This document shows positions 35,011 to 44,982 of a stretch of DNA of 64,000 nucleotides, in pieces (the first letter of the stretch is position 1; each line of letters opens with the position of its first letter). The stretch lies in NCBI GenBank assembly GCA_964019135.1, contig OZ025264.1, positions 37,347,994 through 37,411,993 of the forward strand, in the 5' to 3' direction. The notes under the pieces were generated by a model. That model searched no databases and was not told the DNA's origin. It saw nothing but the letters and a program-made list of their open reading frames with translations. This DNA comes from Arenicola marina (lineage: Eukaryota > Annelida > Polychaeta > Arenicolidae). The translations under genes and the position numbers were made by a program.

Positions 35011-35344
35011 GCTGGCACACACCCCATCAGGTACACTAGGTACCACACACCCCATCAGGTACACTAGGTACCACACACACCATCAGGTACACTAGTTACC
35101 ACACACCATCAAGTATACTAGGTACCACACACCCCATTAGGTACACTAGGTACCACACACACCATCAGGTACACTAGGCACCACACTACATCAGGTACAC
35201 TAGGTACCACACACATCATCAGGTACACTAGGTACCACACACACTATCAGGTACACTAGGTACCACACACACCATCAGGTACACTAGGCACCACACTACA
35301 TCAGGTACACTAGGTACCACACACATCATCAGGTACACTAGGTA

Positions 35345-38300
35345 GCGCCTTCCCTAACCACCGCCGACACAGAGCGCCTTTCCTAACCACCGCCGACACA
35401 GAGCGCCTTCCCTAACCACCGCCGACATAGAGTGCCTTCCACAACCACCGCCGACACAGAGCGCCTTCCCTAACCACCGCCGACACAGAGCGCCTTCCGT
35501 AACCCCCGCCGACACAGGGCGCCTTCCCTAATTACCGCCAACATAGAGCGCCTTCCCTAACCACCGCCGACACAGAGCGCCTTCCCTAACCACCGCCGAC
35601 ACAGAACGCCTTCCCTAACCACCGCCGACATAGAGTGCCTTCCACAACCACCGCCGACACAGAGCGCCTTCCCTAACCACCGCCGACACAGAGCGCCTTC
35701 CCTAACCACCGCCGACACAGAGCGCCTTCCCTAACCACCGCCGACATAGAGTGCCTTCCACAACCACCGCCGACACAGAGCGCCTTCCCTAACCATCGCC
35801 GACACAGAGCACCTTCCCTAACCACTGCCGACATAGAGTGCCTTCCCTAACCACTGCCGACACCGAGCGCCTTCCCTAACCACCGCCGACACAGAGCGCC
35901 TTCCCTAACCACCGCCGACACAGAGCGCCTTCCCTAACCACCGCCGACATAGAGTGCCTTCCACAACCACCGCCGACACAGAGCGCCTTCCCTAACCACC
36001 GCCGACACAGAGCGCCTTCCCTAACCACCGCCGACACAGAGCGCCTTCCCTAACCACCGCCGACATAGAGTGCCTTCCACAACCACCGCCGACACAGAGC
36101 GCCTTCCCTAACCACCGCCGACACAGGGCGCCTTCCCTAACCATCGCCGACACAGAGCACCTTCCCTAACCACTGCCGACATAGAGTGCCTTCCCTAACC
36201 ACTGCCGACACCGAGCGCCTTCCCTAACCACCGCCGACACAGAGCGCCTTCCCTAAACCCGCCGACACAGCGCGCCTTCCCTAACCACCGCCGACACAGA
36301 GCGCCTTCCCTAACCACTGCCGACATAGAGTGCCTTCCCTAACCACCGCCGACACAGAGCGCCTTCCCTAACCACCGCCGACACAGAGCGCCTTCCCTAA
36401 CCACCGCCGACACAGAGCGCCTTCCCTAACCACCGCCGACACAGAGCGCCTTCCCTAACCAGCGCCGACACAGAGCGCCTTCCCTAACCACCGCCGACAC
36501 AGAGCGCCTCCCCTAACCACCGCCGACACAGAGCGCCTCCCCTAACCACCGCCGACACAGAGCGCCTTCCCTAACCACCGCCGACACAGAGCGTCTTCTC
36601 TAACCACCGCCGACACAGAGCGCCTTCCCCAACCACCGCCGACACAGGGCGCCTTCCCTAACCACCGCCGACACAGAGCGTCTTCCCTAACCACCGCCGA
36701 CACAGAGCGCCTTCCCTAACCACCGCCGACACAGAGCGCCTTCCCTAACCACCGCCGACACAGAGCGCCTTCCCTAACCACCGCCGACACAGAGCGCCTT
36801 CCCTAACCACCGCCGACACAGAGCGTCTTCCCTAACCACTGCCGACACAGAGCACCTTCCCTAACCACTGCCGACACAGAGCGCCTTCCCTAACCACCGC
36901 CGACACAGAGCGCCTTCCCTAACCACCGCCGACATAGAGCGCCTTCCCTAACCACCGCCGACACAGAGCGTCTTCCCTAACCACTGCCGACACAGAGCGC
37001 CTTCCCTAACTACCGCCGACACAGAGCGCCTTCCCTAACCCCCGCCGACACAGAGCGCCTTCCCTAACCACCGCCGACACAGAGCGCCTTCCCTAACCAC
37101 CGCCGACACAGAGCGCCTTCCCTAACCACCGCCGACACAGAGCGTCTTCCCTAACCACCGCCGACACAGAGCGCCTTCCCTAACCACCGCCGACACAGAG
37201 CGCCTTCCCTAACCACCGCCGACACAGAGCGCCTTCCCTAACCACCGCCGACACAGAGCGTCTTCCCTAACCACCGCCGACACAGAGCGTCTTCCCTAAC
37301 CACCGCCGACACAGAGCGCCTTCCCTAACCACCGCCGACACAGAGCGCCTTCCCTAACCACCGCCGACACAGAGCGCCTTCCCTAACCACCGCCGACACA
37401 GAGCGTCTTCCCTAACCACCGCCGACACAGAGCGTCTTCCCTAACCACCGCCGACACAGAGCGCCTTCCCTAACCACCGCCGACACAGAGCGCCTTCCCT
37501 AACCACCGCCGACACAGAGCGCCTTCCCTAACCACTGCCGACACAGAGCGCCTTCCCTAACCACCGCCGACATAGAGCGTCTTCCCTAACCACCGCCGAC
37601 ACAGAGCGCCTTCCCTAACCACCGCCGACACAGAGCGCCTTCCCTAACCACCGCCGACCAGAGCGCCTTCCCTAACCACTGCCGACATAGAGTGCCTTCC
37701 ACAACCACCGCCGACACAGAGCGCCTTCCCTAACCACCGCCGACACAGAGCGCCTTCCCTAACCACCGCCGACACAGAGCGCCTTCCCTAACCACCGCCG
37801 ACATAGAGTGCCTTCCACAACCACCGCCGACACAGAGCGCCTTCCCTAACCATCGCCGACACAGAGCACCTTCCCTAACCACTGCCGACATAGAGTGCCT
37901 TCCCTAACCACTGCCGACACCGAGCGCCTTCCCTAACCACCGCCGACACAGAGCGCCTTCCCTAACCACCGCCGACACAGAGCGCCTTCCCTAACCACCG
38001 CCGACATAGAGTGCCTTCCACAACCACCGCCGACACAGAGCGCCTTCCCTAACCACCGCCGACACAGAGCGCCTTCCCTAACCACCGCCGACACAGAGCG
38101 CCTTCCCTAACCACCGCCGACATAGAGTGCCTTCCACAACCACCGCCGACACAGAGCGCCTTCCCTAACCACCGCCGACACAGGGCGCCTTCCCTAACCA
38201 TCGCCGACACAGAGCACCTTCCCTAACCACTGCCGACATAGAGTGCCTTCCCTAACCACTGCCGACACCGAGCGCCTTTCCTAACCACCGCCGACACAGA

Positions 38301-39160
38301 GCGCCTTCCCTAAACCCGCCGACACAGCGCGCCTTCCCTAACCACCGCCGACACAGAGCGCCTTCCCTAACCACTGCCGACATAGAGTGCCTTCCCTAAC
38401 CACCGCCGACACAGAGCGCCTTCCCTAACCACCGCCGACACAGAGCGCCTTCCCTAACCACCGCCGACACAGAGCGCCTTCCCTAACCACCGCCGACACA
38501 GAGCGCCTTCCCTAACCAGCGCCGACACAGAGCGCCTTCCCTAACCACCGTCGACACAGAGCGCCTCCCCTAACCACCGCCGACACAGAGCGCCTCCCCT
38601 AACCACCGCCGACACAGAGCGCCTTCCCTAACCACCGCCGACACAGAGCGTCTTCTCTAACCACCGCCGACACAGAGCGCCTTCCCCAACCACCGCCGAC
38701 ACAGGGCGCCTTCCCTAACCACCGCCGACACAGAGCGTCTTCCCTAACCACCGCCGACACAGAGCGCCTTCCCTAACCACCGCCGACACAGAGCGCCTTC
38801 CCTAACCACCGCCGACACAGAGCGCCTTCCCTAACCACCGCCGACACAGAGCGCCTTCCCTAACCACCGCCGACACAGAGCGCCTTCCCTAACCACCGCC
38901 GACACAGAGCGCCTTCCCTAACCACCGCCGACACAGAGCGTCTTCCCTAACCACCGCCGACACAGAGCGTCTTCCCTAACCACCGCCGACACAGAGCGCC
39001 TTCCCTAACCACCGCCGACACAGAGCGCCTTCCCTAACCACCGCCGACCAGAGCGCCTTCCCTAACCACTGCCGACATAGAGTGCCTTCCCTAACCCCCG
39101 CCGACACAGAGCGCCTTCCCTAACCACTTCCGACATAGAGTGCCTTCCCTAACCACTGCC
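35345..39160 (+). repeat. Satellite B, 29-bp GC-rich array
   Basis: This is a head-to-tail array of a 29-bp unit (representative copy 35,345-35,373), about 131 units by length. Each unit contains CCCTAACCACCGCC followed by a GACACAGAGCGCC-type segment. Recurrent variants are GACATAGAGTGCCTTCCACAA, the two-base-short GCCGACCAGAG and CCCTAAACCCGCC. The last lies at 36,251 and again at 38,308, so about 2,057 bp (71 units minus 2 bp) has been duplicated inside the array. The array starts abruptly, with the preceding A unit ending ...CTAGGTA before GCGCCTTCC. It stops abruptly at ...ACCACTGCC before the non-repetitive TGTGTGTTGTGG. On the minus strand every unit reads GGCGGTGGTTAGGG, a two-tetrad quadruplex-type motif. 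There is no gene. Confidence 0.97.
35630..38850 (+). repeat. ~2,057-bp tandem duplication inside satellite B
   Basis: The order of B variants from about 35.63 kb (GACATAGAGTGCCTTCC, then the ACCGAGCG and CCCTAAACCCGCC units, CGCCTCCCC units and GCGTCTTCTC) is repeated from about 37.69 kb. The CCCTAAACCC variant lies at 36,251 and 38,308, an offset of 2,057, which is 71 units minus the 2 bp missing from the GCCGACCAGAG unit near 37,655. The extent is approximate. Confidence 0.78.
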
Positions 39161-40535
39161 TGTGTGTTGTGGTTGTATGACATCTTAGAGTAACCACTGT
39201 TAGACTATGGAAAAAAATGGACCAGAGTTGACCATTTCGTATTTATCGTCACCCATTACTAAGAAATGTTAGCGGGCGTATCTCAGGGAAGTTATGCCAT
39301 TGTCGTACATTTGCTTCTGCATAAAGACGCTTCATGACACACTCTGTGGCGCCGTAAAGCGAGCAGCAAGCACGACTGGGCGATGATAGGGCGCTATCAC
39401 AGCACGCCGGTCCACTGGGTTAAATCAACACTGGTGTCAGCCAGTGGTGTTGATGGCCTTTTATAATGATTGATTGAATTAAAGCGGCAGCAATGGCAAT
39501 CGCTGGCAGCCCAGAAATGAAAGGCGAGGGGCATCAAAGAGGAATAACATGACCATAACGCGGACAGCATGGGGCCGGCCGTCGGCCAGGATAAGGCGCG
39601 CAGCTTCCGCTGGCGGTAAATCGGCGTGCGAGACGGTACGCAGCCGCGTTGGAACGCGTAAAAGAGTTCCTGCGGCCCACTGATGCACTCAGTTCCACCC
39701 AGTTACCCTGGCAGGACTTACAGCAATGTATTCTGGATTTAACGCCGCGTGTGCAATTAAATTCCGATTACCTGTTCGCGATCCCGGTCTTTAAGACGCT
39801 TGGTGTAAGTTTAATTTCTTAGTAATTGCGATGGGCCGTTGCTACACTTGCAATTGGACGACACAATGAAATTGCCTGTCAGTTTACTTTCAAATAAAAC
39901 ACATTTATCTCAGGTGTCTAATGGTATTATCATTATCGGACTTGCAGCGTGAGTATGACCTGGTACGCGAAGTCACCTTATAGTCAACTGGCCAAATATG
40001 TCGCATGTGAAGGTTATTTCGATAAGAACCATTAATAATGTAGGTTAGTTAATACTGACTTGAGTGCCTCCTACCCAATCGCAAAGCGATAAAATGAGAA
40101 TAAGGTGTGAAGAGTTTGTTTGTTTAATATATATCTATAATTACCATAAACATTTATACCCAAACATAACATGATGCAGTTAGTATGATCGATAGAAAGC
40201 TGGTAAACTTTATCCCCGACTTTCTCTTTCGTCGTAAACTTGTGATCTTGGGTTGGAAATTAACTCTTGGTAGGTTTCTTCAATGCTATTTTTAGCCTAA
40301 TTCTCTTTCATCCCGAGTGTTGGCCTCCTCCAATTTGTAGCGTCCCAGACTTCCGCTGTTTAGCAATTTTTGTTGGGCTTTAATAGCTGATCGTTTTTCG
40401 AAAGTTTCTTAACCTTTCACTAAATAGATAGAATTTATAATGTATAACAATTAACAGCGAATCAGATGAAGAGCATATATTGCACTGTAATGCGATTGAC
40501 CAAAATAGTTTGTGAACGTAATAACGATAAATAAC
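39161..40535. other. Island U, non-repetitive DNA between satellites B and C
   Basis: About 1.4 kb with no tandem structure. The first two thirds are of mixed composition, with a GC-rich stretch at about 39,480-39,700; from about 39,820 onward it is AT-rich. I recognise no protein family, RNA gene or transposon end in it. An imperfect hairpin lies at 39,424-39,454, where ATCAACAC pairs with GTGTTGAT. A 69-codon minus-strand frame (39,479-39,688) overlaps a plus-strand open frame, so neither stands out as coding. The distal 284 bp (40,252-40,535) has a second copy at 51,487-51,770 with three base differences; the proximal part is present only once in this window. Confidence 0.85.
39595..39804 (+). 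other. Possible exon or exon remnant in island U (unproven)
   Basis: One plus-strand frame is open for 70 codons from just after TAA at 39,592-39,594. It ends at a strong splice-donor sequence, GGT|GTAAGT (donor at 39,805-39,810). The encoded residues have a protein-like mix, for example LPWQDLQQCILDLTPRVQL near the middle. Without splicing the frame stops at 39,820-39,822. About 110 bp downstream, ATTTATCTCAG (ending 39,913) resembles a splice acceptor. Joined in phase, it would add 12 codons ending at TGA 39,950-39,952, or a 35-nt piece ending at a second donor-like GTGAGT (39,949-39,954). Against a gene: there is no in-frame ATG, no convincing upstream acceptor, no recognised family, a competing minus-strand frame, and the segment is missing from the second cassette. 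Confidence 0.15.
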
Positions 40536-40706
40536 GTACATTGACAGTCTCAAAGAGGCGTGGATCACCCCTGTCTCACAACCCTAGATATCCATGTACA
40601 GTAACAGTCTCAATGAGGCGTGGATCACCCCTGTCTCACAACCCTAGATATCCATGTACAGTAACAGTCTCAATGAGGCGTGGATCACCCCTGCCTCACA
40701 ACCCTA

Positions 40707-40759
40707 GATATCCATGTACAGTAACAGTCTCAATGAGATTGTTACTGTACATTGATATC
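40707..40759. repeat. Inverted C units forming a hairpin, copy 1
   Basis: A 20-bp arm, GATATCCATGTACAGTAACA (40,707-40,726), faces its reverse complement at 40,740-40,759 with one mismatch and a 13-nt loop. The similarity extends outward with more mismatches, because the unit from 40,740 to about 40,798 is a C unit in reverse orientation. A second, more diverged reversed unit follows to about 40,845, after which direct units resume. It is a local inversion inside an otherwise one-directional array and could extrude a cruciform. Confidence 0.85.
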
Positions 40760-41573
40760 TGGGGTTTTGAGATAGGGGTGATCCACGCCTCATTGGTACT
40801 GTTACCATATGTGGATATCAAAGTTTGTAAGACAGGGCCTCACCCACGTACAGTAACAGTCTCAATGAGGCGTGGATCACCCCTGCTTCACAACCCTAGA
40901 TATCCATGTACAGTAACAGTCTCAATGAGGCGTGGATCACCCCTGCCTCACAACCCTAGATATCCATGTACAGTAACAGTCTCAATGAGGCGTGGATAAC
41001 CCCTGCCTCACAACCCTAGATATCCATGTACAGTAACAGTCTCAATGAGGCGTGGATCACCCCTGCCTCACAACCCTAGATATCCATGTACAGTAACAGT
41101 CTCAATGAGGCGTGGATCACCCCTGCCTCACAACCCTAGATATCCATGTACAGTAACAGTCTCAATGAGGCGTGGGTCACCCTGTCTCACAACCCTAGAT
41201 ATCCTCGTACAGTAACAGTCTCAATGAGGCTTGGATCACCCCTGTCTCACCAACCTAGATATCCACGTAAAGTAACAGTGTCAATGAGGCGTGGGTCACC
41301 CCTGCCTCACAACCCTAGATATCCATGTACAGTAACATTCTCAATGAGGCGTGGATCACCCCTGCCTCACAACCCTAGATATCCATGTACAGTAACAGTC
41401 TCAATGAGGCGTGGATCACCCCTGTCTCACAACCCTAGATATCCATGTACAGCAACAGTCTCAATCAGGCGTGGGTCACCCCTGTCTCACAACCCTAGAT
41501 ATTTTTGCACAGTAACATTCTCAATGAGGCGTGGATCACCCCTGTCTCACCAACCTAGATATCCACGTAAAGT

Positions 41574-43147
41574 AACAGTCTCAATGAGGCGTGGATCACC
41601 CCTGTCTCACCAACCTAGATATCCATGTACAGCAACAGTCTCAATCAGGCGTGGGTCACCCCTGACCCCTGTCTCACAACCCTAGATATTTTTGCACAGT
41701 AACAGTCTCAATGAGGCGTGGGTCACCCCTGTCTCACAACCCTAGATATCTATGCACCGTAACAGTCTAATTGAGGCGTGGGTCACCCCTGTCTCACAAC
41801 CCTAGATATTTTTGCACAGTAACAGTCTCAATGAGGCGTGGGTCACCCCTGTCTCACAACCCTAGATATCTATGCACCGTAACGGTCTAATTGAGGCGTG
41901 GGTCACCCCTGTCTCACAACCCTAGATATCCATGTAAAGTAACAGTCTCAATGAGGCGTGGATCACCCCTGTCTCACCAACCTAGATATCCACGTAAAGT
42001 AACAGTATCAATGAGGCGTGGGTCACCCCTGCCTCACAACCCTAGATATCCATGTACAGTAACAGTCTCAATGAGGCGTGGGTCACCCCTGTCTCACAAC
42101 CCTAGATATCCATGTACAGTAACAGTCTCAATGAGGCGTGGATCACCCCTGTCTCACAACCCTAGATATCTATGCACCGTAACAGTCTAATTGAGGCGTG
42201 GGTCACCCCTGTCTCACAACCCTAGATATTTTTGCACAGTAACAGTCTCAATGAGGCGTGGGTCACCCCTGTCTCACAACCCTAGATATCCATGTACAGT
42301 AACAGTCTCAATGAGGCGTGGATCACCCCTGCCTCACAACCCTAGATATCCATGTACAGTAACAGTCTCAATGAGGCGTGGATCACCCCTGTCTCACCAA
42401 CCTAGATATCCATGTACAGCAACAGTCTCAATCAGGCGTGGGTCACCCCTGACCCCTGTCTCACAACCCTAGATATTTTTGCACAGTAACAGTCTCAATG
42501 AGGCGTGGGTCACCCCTGTCTCACAACCCTAGATATCTATGCACCGTAACAGTCTAATTGAGGCGTGGGTCACCCCTGTCTCACAACCCTAGATATTTTT
42601 GCACAGTAACAGTCTCAATGAGGCGTGGGTCACCCCTGTCTCACAACCCTAGATATCTATGCACCGTAACGGTCTAATTGAGGCGTGGGTCACCCCTGTC
42701 TCACAACCCTAGATATCCATGTAAAGTAACAGTCTCAATGAGGCGTGGATCACCCCTGTCTCACCAACCTAGATATCCACGTAAAGTAACAGTATCAATG
42801 AGGCGTGGGTCACCCCTGCCTCACAACCCTAGATATCCATGTACAGTAACAGTCTCAATGAGGCGTGGGTCACCCCTGTCTCACAACCCTAGATATCCAT
42901 GTACAGTAACAGTCTCAATGAGGCGTGGATCACCCCTGTCTCACAACCCTAGATATCTATGCACCGTAACAGTCTAATTGAGGCGTGGGTCACCCCTGTC
43001 TCACAACCCTAGATATTTTTGCACAGTAACAGTCTCAATGAGGCGTGGGTCACCCCTGTCTCACAACCCTAGATATCCATGTACAGTAACAGTCTCAATG
43101 AGGCGTGGATCACCCCTGCCTCACAACCCTAGATATCCATGTACAGT
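41574..43147 (+). repeat. 787-bp higher-order tandem duplication within satellite C
   Basis: The order of variants repeats at an offset of 787 bp, which is thirteen 60-bp units plus 7 bp. The extra 7 bp is the doubled ACCCCTG inside one unit. Frame boundaries repeat exactly at this spacing (41,891-42,190 and 42,678-42,977), and so do the units reading GATATTTTTGCACAG and GATATCTATGCACCG. After about three further units past 42,978 the two copies diverge. Limits are approximate. Confidence 0.75.
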
Positions 43148-44982
43148 AACAGTCTCAATGAGGCGTGGATCACCCCTGCCTCACAACCCTAGATATCCAT
43201 GTACAGTAACAGTCTCAATGAGGCGTGGATCACCCCTGCCTCACAACCCTAGATATCCATGTACAGTAACAGTCTCAATGAGGCGTGGATCACCCCTGCC
43301 TCACAACCCTAGATATCCATGTACAGTAACAGTCTCAATGAGGCGTGGGTCACCCTGTCTCACAACCCTAGATATCCTCGTACAGTAACAGTCTCAATGA
43401 GGCTTGGATCACCCCTGTCTCACCAACCTAGATATCCACGTAAACTAACAGTGTCAATGAGGCGTGGGTCACCCCTGCCTCACAACCCTAGATATCCATG
43501 TACAGTAACAGTCTCAATGAGGCGTGGATCACCCCTGCCTCACAACCCTAGATATCCATGTACAGTAACAGTCTCAATGAGGCGTGGATCACCCCTGCCT
43601 CACAACCCTAGGTATCCATGTACAGTAACAGTCTCAATGAGGCGTGGATCACCCCTGCCTCACAACCCTAGATATCCATGTACAGTAACAGTCTCAATGA
43701 GGCGTGGATCACCCCTGCCTCACAACCCTAGATATCCATGTACAGTAACAGTCTCAATGAGGCGTGGATCACCCCTGCCTCACAACCCTAGATATCCATG
43801 TACAGTAACAGTCTCAATGAGGCGTGGGTCACCCTGTCTCACAACCCTAGATATCCTCGTACAGTAACAGTCTCAATGAGGCTTGGATCACCCCTGTCTC
43901 ACCAACCTAGATATCCACGTAAAGTAACAGTGTCAATGAGGCGTGGGTCACCCCTGCCTCACAACCCTAGATATCCATGTACAGTAACAGTCTCAATGAG
44001 GCGTGGATCACCCCTGCCTCACAACCCTAGATATCCATGTACAGTAACAGTCTCAATGAGGCGTGGATCACCCCTGTCTCACAACCCTAGATATCCATGT
44101 ACAGCAACAGTCTCAATCAGGCGTGGGTCACCCCTGTCTCACAACCCTAGATATTTTTGCACAGTAACAGTCTCAATGAGGCGTGGATCACCCCTGTCTC
44201 ACCAACCTAGATATCCACGTAAAGTAACAGTCTCAATGAGGCGTGGATCACCCCTGCCTCACAACCCTAGATATCCATGTACAGTAACAGTCTCAATGAG
44301 GCGTGGATCACCCCTGTCTCACAACCCTAGATATCCATGTACAGCAACAGTCTCAATCAGGCGTGGGTCACCCCTGACCCCTGTCTCACAACCCTAGATA
44401 TTTTTGCACAGTAACAGTCTCAATGAGGCGTGGGTCACCCCTGTCTCACAACCCTAGTTATCTATGCACCGTAACAGTCTAATTGAGGCGTGGGTCACCC
44501 CTGTCTCACAACCCTAGATATTTTTGCACAGTAACAGTCTCAATGAGGCGTGGGTCACCCCTGTCTCACAACCCTAGATATCTATGCACCGTAACGGTCT
44601 AATTGAGGCGTGGGTCACCCCTGTCTCACAACCCTAGATATCCATGTAAAGTAACAGTGTCAATGAGGCGTGGGTCACCCCTGCCTCACAACCCTAGATA
44701 TCCATGTACAGTAACAGTCTCAATGAGGCGTGGATCACCCCTGTCTCACCAACCTAGATATCCACGTAAAGTAACAGTGTCAATGAGGCGTGGGTCACCC
44801 CTGCCTCACAACCCTAGATATCCATGTACAGTAACAGTATCAATGAGGCGTGGATCACCCCTATCTCACAACCCTTGATATCCATGTAGAGTAACAGTAT
44901 CAATGAGGCGTGGATCACCCCTATCTCACAACCCTTGATATCCATGTAGAGTAACAGTATCAATGAGGCGTGGATCACTCCC

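Larger units (their letters stand above)
1..35344 (+). repeat. Satellite A, main array (26-28 bp units)
   Basis: This is an uninterrupted head-to-tail array of a short unit, all in one orientation. Each unit has a nearly invariant 20-bp core, ATCAGGTACACTAGGTACCA, followed by a variable tail. The common tails are CACACACC, CACACCCC, CACACTCC (28-bp units) and CTCCCC or CACTAC (26-bp units). The core carries the palindrome GGTACC (KpnI) and two GTAC (RsaI) sites, so genomic digests should give a ladder. Dividing the length by a mean near 27.5 bp gives roughly 1,280 units (an estimate, not a count). Rare variants act as landmarks of higher-order structure. One is GTACCCTAGTTACCAAA, with its TACCAAA part at 4,831, 5,721, 7,895, 8,757, 15,771, 20,885, 27,359 and 32,581. 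Another is the TAGTTATCGCATACCCC variant. There is no gene, and minus-strand frames such as 23,342-23,572 and 32,246-32,476 are low-complexity products of the repeat. Confidence 0.97.
40536..44982 (+). repeat. Satellite C, first array (60-bp units)
   Basis: This is a head-to-tail array of a 60-bp unit (representative copy 40,910-40,969), about 74 units. Each unit contains GATATC (EcoRV), usually TGTACAGTAACAGTCTCAAT, and GAGGCGTGG(A/G)TCACCCCTG. The first unit is diverged. Two units at about 40,740-40,845 are inverted. Higher-order structure is clear: a 787-bp offset (for example 41,891 and 42,678) and a 479-bp offset (43,319 and 43,798, eight units less one base). The 479-bp type carries a unit with CACCCTG instead of CACCCCTG. 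Several blocks contain a 67-bp unit in which ACCCCTG is doubled, as at 41,658-41,671. The array ends in degenerate units reading CTATCTCACAACCCTTGAT; that final unit is doubled here and single in C' and C''. Because 60 is a multiple of three, long frames with a 20-residue period run through the array, and I do not treat them as genes. Confidence 0.96.

Noticed and set aside
1-35344. Regularly spaced repeats suggesting a CRISPR array
   Set aside because: The bases between the conserved 20-bp cores are only 6-8 nt long and take a handful of recurring states; there are no unique spacers and no cas genes. It is a eukaryotic satellite.
35345-39160. CCCTAA in satellite B as telomeric DNA
   Set aside because: The hexamer occurs once per 29-bp unit and is never in tandem, so it is part of a longer monomer and not a telomere or a clear interstitial telomere.
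39340-39425. Possible tRNA-like or SINE head near GGTCCACTGGG in island U
   Set aside because: The sequence only loosely resembles a B box, no A box is found at the right distance, and no cloverleaf can be drawn.
39479-39688. 69-codon minus-strand frame in island U
   Set aside because: It lies over a GC-rich stretch where plus-strand frames are also open, and it has no recognised domain; the opposite strand offers a better-bounded frame with a splice-donor sequence.
39161-40535. Island U as a mobile element inserted between satellites
   Set aside because: I found no terminal inverted repeats, target-site duplication, poly-A tail, or transposase or reverse-transcriptase motif; its second-cassette partner ends at a microhomology break instead of an element end.
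40541-44878. Many plus-strand frames of 90-200 codons in satellite C as a gene family
   Set aside because: All are the same 20-residue period produced by a 60-bp monomer. They start and stop wherever a unit has an odd-length variant, overlap one another in different frames, and have no non-repeat sequence.
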